The position numbers and the translations under genes were made by a program. A stretch of DNA of 64,000 nucleotides, from assembly GCF_001571225.1 (NCBI RefSeq), contig NZ_BCTJ01000008.1:83792-147791 (forward strand). The letters are read 5' to 3'. Each line of letters begins with the position of its first letter. Positions within the stretch are counted from its first letter, which is position 1. Origin of the DNA: Hydrogenophaga palleronii NBRC 102513. GTDB taxonomy: Bacteria; Pseudomonadota; Gammaproteobacteria; Burkholderiales; Burkholderiaceae_C. This document shows, piece after piece, positions 54,362 to 62,966 of the stretch. The notes under the pieces are model-generated. The model ran no database searches and was not told the DNA's origin. It saw only the letters and a program-made list of their open reading frames with translations.

Positions 54362-55699
54362 ATGAATCCTCAGGCGCATCCGAAACCCATTGACGACTTC
54401 GGCCTCTGGCTCGCTGGATTCACCCAACCCACGGTGCTGGTCGAGCTGGCCGCGCTGGCGATCTGCGTCGGGCTGGCCTGGGTCATCAGCGGTGCGCTGC
54501 GCAAGGCCTTGCGCATGGAGGACGACAGGAAGTCGGTGCTGTTCGGCCGGCGCCTGATCGACGGCGCGATGTTCCCGCTGCTGCTGCTGCTGCTCGCCTA
54601 TGTGGCGCGCGCCATCGTCATCGCGTTCATGCCGCTGGCCGCGTTCAAGGTCGCCATTCCGGTGCTGGTGGCGCTGGTGGTGATCCGCGTCGGGGTGAAG
54701 GTGTTGCAGGCGGCTTTCACCACCGCACCCTGGGTGAAGGCGCTGGAGCGCACCATCTCGTGGGTGGCCTGGGCGGCCATGGTGCTGTGGGTCAGTGGCC
54801 TGCTGCCGGTGGTGCTGGCCGAGATGGACGACATCTCCTGGAAGCTCGGCTCGAGCACGCTGAGCCTGCGCACCCTGGTGGAAGGTTTCATCACCGCCGG
54901 TGCGGTGATGATCCTGGCGCTGTGGGTGTCGTCGGCCATCGAGTCCCGCCTGCTGCGCACGGCCACGGGTGGCGACCTGTCCATGCGCAAGGCGGTGAGC
55001 AATGCCACGCGCGCCTTGCTGCTGTTCGTGGGCCTGATCATCGCGCTGACGTCGGTGGGTATCGACCTGACGGCGCTCTCGGTGTTCAGCGGTGCGATCG
55101 GTGTGGGCGTGGGTTTTGGTCTGCAGAAGCTGGCCTCCAACTACGTCAGCGGCTTCGTGATCCTGGCCGAGCGGCGCCTGCGCATCGGCGACAACGTGAA
55201 GGTGGACAGCTTCGAGGGCCGCATCCTCGACATCAACACCCGCTACAGCGTGATCCGCTCGCCCGCAGGGCGCGAGTCCATCGTGCCGAACGAGCTGATG
55301 GTGATCAACCGGGTGGAGAACTTCACGGGCGCGCTCACGCGGGTCTGGCAGACCTCGGTGGTGTCGGTCGCCTACGACAGCGACGTGGAGCAGGTGAGCG
55401 GGCTGCTGCTCAAAGCCGTGGACGAGCAGGCCGCGGCGCTGAAAGAGCCCGCGCCGCAGGCATCGCTGTCGGCCTTCGGCGCAGACGGGCTGGAGTTCAC
55501 CGTCGGCTACTGGATCAATTCGGGCGACGGTGCCGAGCAGCTCAAACTGCGCTCGGCGATCAACCGCGCGATCCTGCAGGCCCTGCGTGAGAACGGCATT
55601 GAGATCCCGTACCCGCAACGCGTGCTGCACACCGTGAGCAGCCCGGCCGAAGCGGGCCGCACCGACAGCGCTGCGCCACTGCCGCCGGTTGCCGACTGA
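54362..55699 (+). CDS. MscS family mechanosensitive ion channel
   Basis: The 445-residue protein has about six membrane segments, a pore helix GAIGVGVGFGLQKLASNYVSG with the Gly/Ala packing of MscS TM3, and a cytoplasmic beta/alpha cage (DNVKVDSFEGRILDINTRY, ESIVPNELMVIN). It probably opens under hypo-osmotic stress. It is longer than E. coli MscS (286), matching the YbdG/KefA-like class with extra N-terminal helices. Translation starts at ATG 54362 in a pyrimidine-only context. Confidence 0.92.
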   Translation: MNPQAHPKPIDDFGLWLAGFTQPTVLVELAALAICVGLAWVISGALRKALRMEDDRKSVLFGRRLIDGAMFPLLLLLLAYVARAIVIAFMPLAAFKVAIPVLVALVVIRVGVKVLQAAFTTAPWVKALERTISWVAWAAMVLWVSGLLPVVLAEMDDISWKLGSSTLSLRTLVEGFITAGAVMILALWVSSAIESRLLRTATGGDLSMRKAVSNATRALLLFVGLIIALTSVGIDLTALSVFSGAIGVGVGFGLQKLASNYVSGFVILAERRLRIGDNVKVDSFEGRILDINTRYSVIRSPAGRESIVPNELMVINRVENFTGALTRVWQTSVVSVAYDSDVEQVSGLLLKAVDEQAAALKEPAPQASLSAFGADGLEFTVGYWINSGDGAEQLKLRSAINRAILQALRENGIEIPYPQRVLHTVSSPAEAGRTDSAAPLPPVAD

Positions 55700-55823
55700 G
55701 CGGCGGCCGCTGCGCCCGATGGCGCAGCCTGGCCTGCCCGTTTCCATCCGCCCCTTCTGACCGCCCCGACCCTTCGATGCTTGAGGGCATCGAGGCAGGG
55801 CTGTGCGCGCCCGGCTTTCTAGA

Positions 55824-55838
55824 TGATAATGATTATCA
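55824..55838. promoter_or_regulatory. Fur box (perfect 7-1-7)
   Basis: TGATAAT-G-ATTATCA is the exact 7-1-7 Fur-binding palindrome. It overlaps a GATAAT -10-like element 58 bases before the start of the orfX-like gene, so Fe-loaded Fur should repress the orfX-sodA-ZIP operon. Confidence 0.88.
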
Positions 55839-55895
55839 TTAAGAAATAAGCCGTCGCCCATCCGATGACGGCATGCACACAGGAAGGCGCCGCAC

Positions 55896-56390
55896 ATGAA
55901 TCTCCGCACAGACCTGCAATCCGCTGGCGAGCCGGCCGGCCACCACAGCCCGCCTTCGCTGCAGCAATGGCAGCGTGAGATGCGGCGCGGGCAGGGCGCG
56001 GCCTTGCAGGGCCAGTTGCTGCTGGCGCTGGCCAGTTACCAGCAGGCGGTGGCGCTGGCGCGTTCGCTGGTGGCCGACCCACCCGACGGGCAGGCCGACG
56101 ATTGCGTCGCGGCTCTGGTGGTCGCGCACCTGAACCTGGCCGACGTGCTGGCCGACGCCGGCAGCGTTGAGCTTGCCGCCGTGCAGCGTTGCCATGTGCA
56201 CGAGGTCTTGATGCAGTTGCTGCAGTCGGGCGAGACCACCCACGACGAGCTGCAGCGCGCGGCCTTGCGCCACAGCCGCGAAACCCATGCCTGCCTGATG
56301 CTGCATCTGTCCGAGCACGGCAGCGACCCGGCCATCCTGCGCGCCTTGCGCAAGGGTTGCATGGCGCTGGCCGTCGGCCCCGTGCACTGA
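55896..56390 (+). CDS. Hypothetical helical protein at the head of the Fur-controlled sodA operon (OrfX-like)
   Basis: The 164-residue soluble protein is helical and TPR-like in its centre ([42 protein letters not shown]). In Pseudomonas a gene called orfX of similar size sits directly before sodA in a Fur-controlled operon (fagA-fumC-orfX-sodA); this gene is in the corresponding place and probably its counterpart, though homology was not tested. AGGAAG lies upstream of the ATG at 55896. Function unknown; the context suggests iron-starvation or oxidative stress. Confidence 0.7.
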   Translation: MNLRTDLQSAGEPAGHHSPPSLQQWQREMRRGQGAALQGQLLLALASYQQAVALARSLVADPPDGQADDCVAALVVAHLNLADVLADAGSVELAAVQRCHVHEVLMQLLQSGETTHDELQRAALRHSRETHACLMLHLSEHGSDPAILRALRKGCMALAVGPVH

Positions 56391-56440
56391 AGCCCCGCCG
56401 GATTTCCACCGCTTTCTGTTACCCGAAGGATGTTCTGACC

Positions 56441-57064
56441 ATGTCCCATACCTTGCCCACCCTGAGCTACGCCTACGACGCGCTGGAGCCGCACATCGAC
56501 GCGCAGACCATGGAGATCCACCACACGCGCCACCACCAGACCTATGTGAACAACCTGAACGCCGCGCTCGAGGGCACGGAGTACCAGGCACTGCCGGTGG
56601 AAGCGCTGGTGGCGCAGGTGCAGTCGCTGCCCGAGAAGCTGCAGGCGCCGGTGCGCAACAACGGCGGCGGCCACGCCAACCACAGCCTGTTCTGGACCGT
56701 GATGTCACCCGGTGGTGGCGGCGAGCCAGAGGGCGATGTGGCGCGCGCCATCGACACCGAGCTGGGTGGCTTCGAGGCCTTCAAGAAGGCCTTCACCCAG
56801 GCCGCGCTGACGCGCTTTGGCAGCGGCTGGGCCTGGCTCTGCGTGAACCGCCAGGGTGCTCTGGTGGTGGAGAGCAGCGGCAACCAGGACAGCCCGCTGA
56901 TGGTGGGCATCGGTTCCGGCAACACACCGGTGCTCGGCCTCGATGTCTGGGAGCACGCCTACTACCTCAAGTACCAGAACCGCCGGCCGGAGTACATCGC
57001 CGCGTTCTACAACGTGGTCGACTGGCAAGAGGTGGGCCGCCGCTACGCCGCGGCCCGGGCCTGA
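56441..57064 (+). CDS. sodA: Manganese superoxide dismutase
   Basis: The 207-residue enzyme has metal ligands His27, His81, Asp168 and His172 ([27 protein letters not shown]). The residues NNGGGHANH and the active-site Gln149 in SGNQDSPL mark the Mn type; an Fe enzyme would have Gln near residue 70. It dismutates superoxide to hydrogen peroxide and oxygen. It lies 50 bases after the orfX-like gene and 25 bases before the ZIP transporter. Fur control is expected: when iron is low, an Mn-dependent enzyme is made. Confidence 0.95.
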   Translation: MSHTLPTLSYAYDALEPHIDAQTMEIHHTRHHQTYVNNLNAALEGTEYQALPVEALVAQVQSLPEKLQAPVRNNGGGHANHSLFWTVMSPGGGGEPEGDVARAIDTELGGFEAFKKAFTQAALTRFGSGWAWLCVNRQGALVVESSGNQDSPLMVGIGSGNTPVLGLDVWEHAYYLKYQNRRPEYIAAFYNVVDWQEVGRRYAAARA

Positions 57065-57089
57065 GGCCGCGGCGCACAAGGGAGTGAAC

Positions 57090-57986
57090 ATGAACGGCGA
57101 AGACACCTGGCCCGTGATGACCGCAGGCCGCTGGCGCAAGGCGGTGGGTGCGCTCATCCTGCTGGCGGGCGTGGTGGCGCTGGCTTCGCAGTTCGCCGCT
57201 TACCTGGCGACGCAGCCGCGTGTGTCACTGGCCTGGCAGGCCGGGCTGATGGCCGCGTTTGCGACCGCGCTGGGCACGCTGCCGGTGCTGTTCTCGCAAC
57301 GCCTGTCCGAGCGCACGCAGGACACGCTGTTCGGTTTCGGCGCCGGTGTGATGCTGGCCGCGTGTTCCTTCTCGCTCATCATCCCGGGCCTGGCCGCGGC
57401 GCGCAACGCGGGGGCGGGCACCTGGGAGGCCGCCGGCATCATCGGTGCTTCCATCCTGCTCGGGGGGGCGGTGCTGCTGCTGATGGAGCGGCTGTTGCCG
57501 CACGAGCACTTCATCAAGGGCGTGGAAGGGCAGAGCTCGCGCACGCTGCGCCGCACCTGGTTGTTCGTGTTCGCCATCGCGCTGCACAACGTGCCCGAAG
57601 GCCTGGCCATCGGCGTGGCCTTCGGCGGTGACGACCCTTTGCGCGCCAGTGCGCTGGCCGCCGGCATCGCGATCCAGGACGTGCCCGAAGGCCTGGTGGT
57701 GGCCGCGGCGCTGCTGGCCGCGGGTTACCGGCGCTGGCTGGCCGTGGGCCTGGGCGTGGCGTCCGGCCTGGTTGAACCGGTGGGCGCGGTGCTGGGTGCG
57801 GCGGTGGTCAGCCACAGCGCGGGCCTGCTGCCCTGGGGGCTGGGTTTTGCGGCCGGTGCCATGCTGTTCGTGATCAGCCACGAGATCATTCCCGAGTCGC
57901 ACCGCAAGGGCCACGAGGCCTGGGCCACCGGTGGCCTGATGCTGGGCTTCGTGCTGATGATGATGCTGGACTCTTCGCTCGGCTGA
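57090..57986 (+). CDS. ZIP family metal transporter (ZupT/GufA-like)
   Basis: The 298-residue protein has eight predicted membrane helices with the paired metal-site motifs HNVPEGLAIGVAFGG and IQDVPEGLVVAA. HNVPEG motifs are typical of GufA/ZupT transporters for zinc, iron and manganese. There is no His-rich loop, unlike the ZIP at 235. Since it is downstream of a Fur-controlled Mn superoxide dismutase, manganese or iron uptake is the most sensible guess. GGGAG precedes the ATG at 57090. Confidence 0.88.
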   Translation: MNGEDTWPVMTAGRWRKAVGALILLAGVVALASQFAAYLATQPRVSLAWQAGLMAAFATALGTLPVLFSQRLSERTQDTLFGFGAGVMLAACSFSLIIPGLAAARNAGAGTWEAAGIIGASILLGGAVLLLMERLLPHEHFIKGVEGQSSRTLRRTWLFVFAIALHNVPEGLAIGVAFGGDDPLRASALAAGIAIQDVPEGLVVAAALLAAGYRRWLAVGLGVASGLVEPVGAVLGAAVVSHSAGLLPWGLGFAAGAMLFVISHEIIPESHRKGHEAWATGGLMLGFVLMMMLDSSLG

Positions 57987-58028
57987 CGCCGGCCTGCCGC
58001 AAGCCGTTCAAGTGGCCTGGCGGCCGGT

Positions 58029-58718
58029 TCAGTCCGTCGAATCCAGCACCACCATCGGCCTTGGGTCGGGGCCGCGCAGTGCGGGCGCAGGGCCCGGCAG
58101 GGTTTCCATCATGCGTGCACCGGCCGCGAGCTGCTGGTGGGCGGGCAGCTGGCGCAGGTTGCCGAACAGGCGCGTGGCGTTGTCGGGCGCGTTGACCGCC
58201 CGCGAGGCCAGGTACCACAGGCGGAACAGGTGCGCTTCGTCGGACAGCGGCACCTTGTAGACCAGGTTCATCACGGCGGCAAACAGGTAGTCGGCGGCGC
58301 TGTCTTCCGGCGCCTTGACATGGGTGGGCGTGCCATGGTCACTCTGCCAGACCGGGCTGTTGACCAGGCGGTGCAGGCGGCGGGCACGGCCCAGGCCGCG
58401 GTCGAGTTGCAGCGCCACGTCCCAGGTGCGGACCGGGTCGTCCAGGCCGGTGAAGGCGGCGGTGGTGCGTGCCAGCTCCATCGCCAGTGCGCGGGCGCGG
58501 TCCGGGTCCCGGCGGCTGAACATCAGGCGTGCGGTGCGGCCCACCAGGCGCATGGTGGTGGCCTGGCGGTCAAAGCCTTGTGGGATGCTCATGCTGCAGG
58601 TCTCGTCACGGGCCCCGGTACGCCGCAGCGGCACCACTGAAAGACGGCCTGCCGGCGCGTTGGCGCACGCGCTTGCAAGCAAGGAGCGGTTGTCGCGGCG
58701 TGTGGTGAGGCTGTTCAT
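58029..58718 (-). CDS. Hypothetical protein, possible target of the adjacent two-component system
   Basis: The 229-residue protein (ATG 58718; an internal ATG at 58592 gives 187 residues) is soluble, helical, and has no known motif. Residues include RDPDRARALAMELARTTAAF and YLFAAVMNLVYKVPLSDEAH. The N-terminal 40 residues are basic and unconserved-looking, and the shorter start is likely. It sits just downstream of the sensor kinase with a direct-repeat box in front. Convergent with the ZIP gene at 57986. Confidence 0.55.
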   Translation of the reverse strand: MNSLTTRRDNRSLLASACANAPAGRLSVVPLRRTGARDETCSMSIPQGFDRQATTMRLVGRTARLMFSRRDPDRARALAMELARTTAAFTGLDDPVRTWDVALQLDRGLGRARRLHRLVNSPVWQSDHGTPTHVKAPEDSAADYLFAAVMNLVYKVPLSDEAHLFRLWYLASRAVNAPDNATRLFGNLRQLPAHQQLAAGARMMETLPGPAPALRGPDPRPMVVLDSTD

Positions 58719-58781
58719 GGTGGGCTGGGTGTCGGGTCAATGACTGCAGGGTAGCCAGCCGCCGCCATGGGCACAAACGCT

Positions 58782-58799
58782 TTAACAGTCGCTTAACAG
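58782..58799 (-). promoter_or_regulatory. Direct repeat CTGTTAA-N4-CTGTTAA, PhoB/OmpR-type operator candidate
   Basis: On the minus strand CTGTTAA occurs twice, spaced by GCGA, an 11-bp period like the pho box (CTGTCAT-N4-CTGTCAT). It is 64 bases upstream of the 58718 start and downstream of the sensor-kinase stop, suggesting that the OmpR-type regulator encoded upstream controls the hypothetical gene. Confidence 0.5.
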
Positions 58800-58835
58800 A
58801 GCCGCGCGTTGAAACGTCGATTCCTGCGCAGGGCG

Positions 58836-61226
58836 TCAGGGTGCTGGGATGTCGATCGTGACGGGTTCCACGCTGGCGGCGAGCGTGAACTGGAAGGTGG
58901 CGCCGTGGCCGGGCTCGCTGTTCACCTCGATGCGCCCGCCATGGCGCTCGACGACCGTGCGCACGAACACCAGGCCCAGGCCGACACCGCGCGTGCGGCT
59001 TTGCGCCGGATCGAGGCGCGCGAACTGCTGGAACAGGCGTTCCTGCTGCGCTTCGCTCATGCCCGGCCCGTCGTCGGTGATGCACAGTTGCCAGCCCGCC
59101 GCGGTGGGCTCCAGGGCGCACAGCACCTCGGTGTGTTCGGGGCTGTACTTCACCGCATTGCCCAGCAGGTTGCTGATGGCGCGGGTGAGTAGGCCGCGGT
59201 CGGCCTCGCAGAGCGCCGGCGAGCCGGGCCGCTGCACCAGGATGCCAACCTGCCGGGCCTGGGCCTGCGGCCACACCTCGTCGACCGCGTCGTCCAGCAG
59301 GTCGGTGAGGTCCACCGTCTGCATGCGGTAGGCCGTGGACTCGGCGCGCGCCAGTTGCACGAACTCTTCGGCCAGGTCCAGCGTGCGGCGCGCGTATCGC
59401 TCGATGCGCTCCAACGTCTCGGGCGGCATGGCCTGTGCCGGGTTCAGGCGCTGCACGGCAAGCAGCGCCAGGATGGAGGCCTGCGGCGAACGCATGTCGT
59501 GCGAGATGAAGCGCAGCGCCACATCGCGCTGGCGTTCGGCTTCGCGGATCGGGGTGATGTCGACCAGGCTGGCGATCCAGCTGGTGGCCTGGCCGTCGGT
59601 GTTGAAGCAGGGTACGAAGCGCACCAGCAGGTCACGCCCCGTGCCGTCGCGTGCCTCCAGTCCCCAGGGTTGCGGCGCCTGCTGGAGCTGCGCGGTTTCG
59701 AACACCGGGGTCTGCGTGCCGGCGCGCCGCACGTCCTGCAGCAGCTCGGCCAGCGGGCGGCCTTGCAACGCGTCGATCTGCTGGCGCTGGAAGTAGCCGT
59801 GGGCGGCTTCGTTGGCCATCAGCACCAGGCCGCGCGCGTCAGTGATCAGCGTGGCGTCGGGCACGCTGTTGAGGGTTTCGCTGACGAACTGGTGCAGGTT
59901 GCGCAATTGTTCGGAGGCATTCTGCAAGGCGTGGATGTGGCGGTCCAGCAGGTCGCCGCTGCGCGCCGCGGGCAGCATGGTGGGCAGATCGCGGCGCGTC
60001 TCCATGCGCCGGAACTCGGCCAGCAGGTAGTTCATGGCGGTGCGCAGGCGGCGCCACACCCACAGCGGGTAGGCCAGCAACACACCCAGCAGGCCGGCCG
60101 CGGGCGCGAACTGCAGGCCGAGCAGCGCGGGCGCCAGCGCGGCCGCACCGACCACCGCCACCAGCAAGCCGGCGCTGGCCAGCAGTGCCGAGGTTGGCGT
60201 CAACAGCAGCACGGCCAGCAGGGCCAGCACCACCGGCAGCGTGCAGAACAGCGCGTTCTGCCAGGCGCTGGCGCGCTCCAGCCGGTGGTCGAGCAGCAGC
60301 GCGTTGAGCACGTTGGCTGCGATCTCCACGCCCGGCATCAGCTCGGCCTGGCCCGAGCGCGGCGTGGCGTAGGCGTCGCCCATGCCGGCGGCGCTGGCGC
60401 CCACCAGCACGAACTTGCCGGCCAGCTGCTCGGGCGGCACCAGGCCTTTGAGCACATCGACGTAGGACACCCTGGGCATGTGGCCCGGCGGGCCGGCGAA
60501 GGGAATCTGCATCCAGTGGTCGCGCTGCCAGGCGCCGGCGCTTTGCGGCGGCGGTGCGCGTTCGCCGGGCAGCGGCGTGGGCAGGCTGGCACCACCGACG
60601 CGCAGCAGGGCCAGCGCAAACTGGTCCCACCAGCGCTCGCCGTCGCCCTCGCGCAGAAAACTGCTGCGCACGATGCCGTCGTTGTCGATCTCCAGGTGCA
60701 CATGGCCGATGGCCGCGGCTGCCGCAGCGAGTGCGGGTGCCGGGTCGGTGCGCCTGAGCTGGCCGGTGCCCTGGGCGTCCAGCAGCATCAGCGGCAACAC
60801 CACCTTGCCGTTGCGGGCGATGGCGTTGGCCAGCAGCGTGTCGTCGGGCGCGTCCTCCGGGCCCGGTTCGACCATGATCAGGTCCAGGCCCACGGCACGC
60901 GGCCCGGCGGCGTTGATGCGGTCGAGCAGGCTGGCGTGCACCGCGCGCCGCCAGGGCCAGCGCCCGATCTCGGCCAGGCTCTTGTCGTCGATCGCCACGA
61001 TCACGATGTCGGGCGAGACACTGTGCTGGCTCAGGCGCGAGAGCTGGTCATTGAGTGTGAGGTCCAGGTGCTCCAGGCTGCGCGACACCACCAGTGCGAC
61101 CACGCAGGCCAGCAGCACACATGTCAACAGGCCCCATTCGAGCCAGCGCTGGGTGGGCCGCCGTTGCGCGCGTCCCGTTGGCGGTGTGCCAGACGACGGG
61201 GCGGCGTTGCGGGGGCGCGTGGTCAC
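58836..61226 (-). CDS. CHASE2-domain sensor histidine kinase with PAS domain
   Basis: The 796-residue protein starts at GTG 61226 and has one membrane helix, a large periplasmic CHASE2 domain (about residues 60-330, with GRWPWRRAVHASLLDRI and PGVEIAANVLNALL), three more helices, a PAS domain, a HisKA helix with FISHDMRSPQASI, and HATPase with DDGPGM and GLGLVFVR. It is 10 bases after the LysM-FecR gene. The arrangement of CHASE2 kinase with a periplasmic FecR protein recurs in proteobacteria and suggests that the FecR protein supplies or relays an envelope signal. Confidence 0.9.
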   Translation of the reverse strand: MTTRPRNAAPSSGTPPTGRAQRRPTQRWLEWGLLTCVLLACVVALVVSRSLEHLDLTLNDQLSRLSQHSVSPDIVIVAIDDKSLAEIGRWPWRRAVHASLLDRINAAGPRAVGLDLIMVEPGPEDAPDDTLLANAIARNGKVVLPLMLLDAQGTGQLRRTDPAPALAAAAAAIGHVHLEIDNDGIVRSSFLREGDGERWWDQFALALLRVGGASLPTPLPGERAPPPQSAGAWQRDHWMQIPFAGPPGHMPRVSYVDVLKGLVPPEQLAGKFVLVGASAAGMGDAYATPRSGQAELMPGVEIAANVLNALLLDHRLERASAWQNALFCTLPVVLALLAVLLLTPTSALLASAGLLVAVVGAAALAPALLGLQFAPAAGLLGVLLAYPLWVWRRLRTAMNYLLAEFRRMETRRDLPTMLPAARSGDLLDRHIHALQNASEQLRNLHQFVSETLNSVPDATLITDARGLVLMANEAAHGYFQRQQIDALQGRPLAELLQDVRRAGTQTPVFETAQLQQAPQPWGLEARDGTGRDLLVRFVPCFNTDGQATSWIASLVDITPIREAERQRDVALRFISHDMRSPQASILALLAVQRLNPAQAMPPETLERIERYARRTLDLAEEFVQLARAESTAYRMQTVDLTDLLDDAVDEVWPQAQARQVGILVQRPGSPALCEADRGLLTRAISNLLGNAVKYSPEHTEVLCALEPTAAGWQLCITDDGPGMSEAQQERLFQQFARLDPAQSRTRGVGLGLVFVRTVVERHGGRIEVNSEPGHGATFQFTLAASVEPVTIDIPAP

Positions 61227-61236
61227 GGGCAGCGGC

Positions 61237-62964
61237 TCAGCGCGTGCCGGTCCGTACCGGCTGGCCGTCGAAGCTGGTCAGCGGCTGTTCGCTGCTGGTG
61301 CTGATCTGCTCGTGCACCTCCAGCCGTTGCGCCGAAGACCAGGCGCCTTGCAGACCATCGGGGTCGATCTGCCGCACCCGCAGGTGGTAGGTGCCGGGTG
61401 GCGGCATGCTGCGGCGCCAGGCCGGCTCTTGCAGTTGCTGGTCATCCAGCAGGCGCGCAAACTTGTCGTCGTGTGCCAGCTGGATCTGGTGCCGCCACGG
61501 ACCGCCCGGGCTGGCGCTCCAGGCCACGCCGAGCGAACGGCTGTCTTCGCTGCGCAGGCTGGGGGCTTCCGGTTGCGGGGGCAGTGGCACCACGTTGAAG
61601 GGCACTGCGGCGCTGAACGGGCCCTGGTCGCGTTGCCCCTGTGCATCGCGTGCCACCGAGGCCACGCGCCAGTGGTAGGCCCCCGGCGGCAGGTCGACCG
61701 CCTTGTGCCGGCATTGCGGCAGATCACCGGTCTGCGCCACCAGGTCCGTGAACGCGGCGTCGCGCGCGAGCTGGAAGCGGTAGCCCACGGCGTCCGATCC
61801 TTCGGTGCACAGCAGCTCGACCGCGTGCGCTGGCAGGCGGCTGCCGGCCCGGGGCTCACGCAGCAGCGGCGCCTGCGGGCGGGCATTGACCACCAGCGTG
61901 CGTTGCGCCTCGATGCCAGGAATGCCCTGGGCGTCGAGTGCGCGCACCGCGAGCTGGTATTCGCCGTCTTCCAGGCCAGCGAAACGCGCCAGCGGCTGCG
62001 TGAAGCGGCCGTTGCGCAGCACCTGTTCGGATGCCGCGTCGCGCGCGATGCGCACCTGCCAGGCCACGGCGCCGGTGTCCTGTGCCAGCGGCACTTCGAC
62101 CCAGGCGATGTCTTCGAGCACCGCCGGCACGCGCGAGAGGTCGGGTGCGGCGAGCAGCGGCACCACGCCGATGGCCGTGCCGGCCGCGCCCACGCGCGTG
62201 CCTTCGCCCGCACGCACCATGGCTGCTGCACCGGCGCCCGGGCGGGCGTGTTGTGCCTGCACGTGGATGGCGCCCTGGCGCACATCACCGATGAAGTCAC
62301 CCTGCGGGCCTACCGCCACGCCGAAGGTGGTGCCGCGCACACCGCCGATGGCGCGCGGCGTGTGCACCTCGAAACGGCTGCGTGACGCAGCGGGCAGCGG
62401 TGACACCGTGGCGTCGATGCGGCCACGTTCGAGCTGGATGGTGGACTGCACCTGGCCCGATGCTGGTGCGTGGCGCAGTTCGCGCAGCTGTGCACTCGAG
62501 CCGGCGGCCAGGCGCAGCAGCGAACCGTCGGCCAGCCGCAGCGTCACGAAGCCGTCGTCGCCGACCTCGATCTGTGCACCTTCATTCACCTTTGCACCGA
62601 TGGCCAGCGGCTCGGCCGCGGTCTGTGCGGCCGTGCGCACGCTGGCCTGGCCGGCCACGTGCAGCACCTCTGCCGAAGCGGGCGCGGGCCGCGCCAGCGC
62701 GGCGGGAATCACCAGCTGGCTGCCGGGCCTCAGGCGGCGCGGGTGGCTCACGTGATTGAAGCGTTGCAGCTCGGGCCACTGCCGCGGATCGTCCAGGTAA
62801 CGTTGTGCGATGTCGTGCAGGTTGTCGCCCGGTTGCACGGTGTGCACCAGGTCTTGCTGCGCCAGCACGGGCGCGCACAGGCAGAGCCCGGCGATGGCCA
62901 GGGACAGGGTCAGCAGGCGTTGCCTGGAATGTGGGGCAGGGCGGGGCAATGGGTGGCGGTTCAT
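61237..62964 (-). CDS. Periplasmic LysM-FecR domain protein
   Basis: The 575-residue protein has a signal peptide (hydrophobic core ending CLCAPVLAQ), a LysM domain (VQPGDNLHDIAQRYL, about residues 35-85), a FecR domain (about 100-230, VRGTTFGVAVGPQGDF) and two or three fibronectin-like beta repeats with matching phrases such as AFTDLVAQTGDLP and KFARLLDDQQLQEP. LysM should bind peptidoglycan. It is 2 bases after the response-regulator stop. The likely role is sensing or transmitting the state of the cell wall to the CHASE2 kinase. Confidence 0.88.
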   Translation of the reverse strand: MNRHPLPRPAPHSRQRLLTLSLAIAGLCLCAPVLAQQDLVHTVQPGDNLHDIAQRYLDDPRQWPELQRFNHVSHPRRLRPGSQLVIPAALARPAPASAEVLHVAGQASVRTAAQTAAEPLAIGAKVNEGAQIEVGDDGFVTLRLADGSLLRLAAGSSAQLRELRHAPASGQVQSTIQLERGRIDATVSPLPAASRSRFEVHTPRAIGGVRGTTFGVAVGPQGDFIGDVRQGAIHVQAQHARPGAGAAAMVRAGEGTRVGAAGTAIGVVPLLAAPDLSRVPAVLEDIAWVEVPLAQDTGAVAWQVRIARDAASEQVLRNGRFTQPLARFAGLEDGEYQLAVRALDAQGIPGIEAQRTLVVNARPQAPLLREPRAGSRLPAHAVELLCTEGSDAVGYRFQLARDAAFTDLVAQTGDLPQCRHKAVDLPPGAYHWRVASVARDAQGQRDQGPFSAAVPFNVVPLPPQPEAPSLRSEDSRSLGVAWSASPGGPWRHQIQLAHDDKFARLLDDQQLQEPAWRRSMPPPGTYHLRVRQIDPDGLQGAWSSAQRLEVHEQISTSSEQPLTSFDGQPVRTGTR

Positions 62965-62966
62965 GT

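Noticed and set aside
55700..55823. Additional gene between MscS and the Fur box
   Set aside because: No start codon with ribosome-binding site and no coding pattern in the gap.
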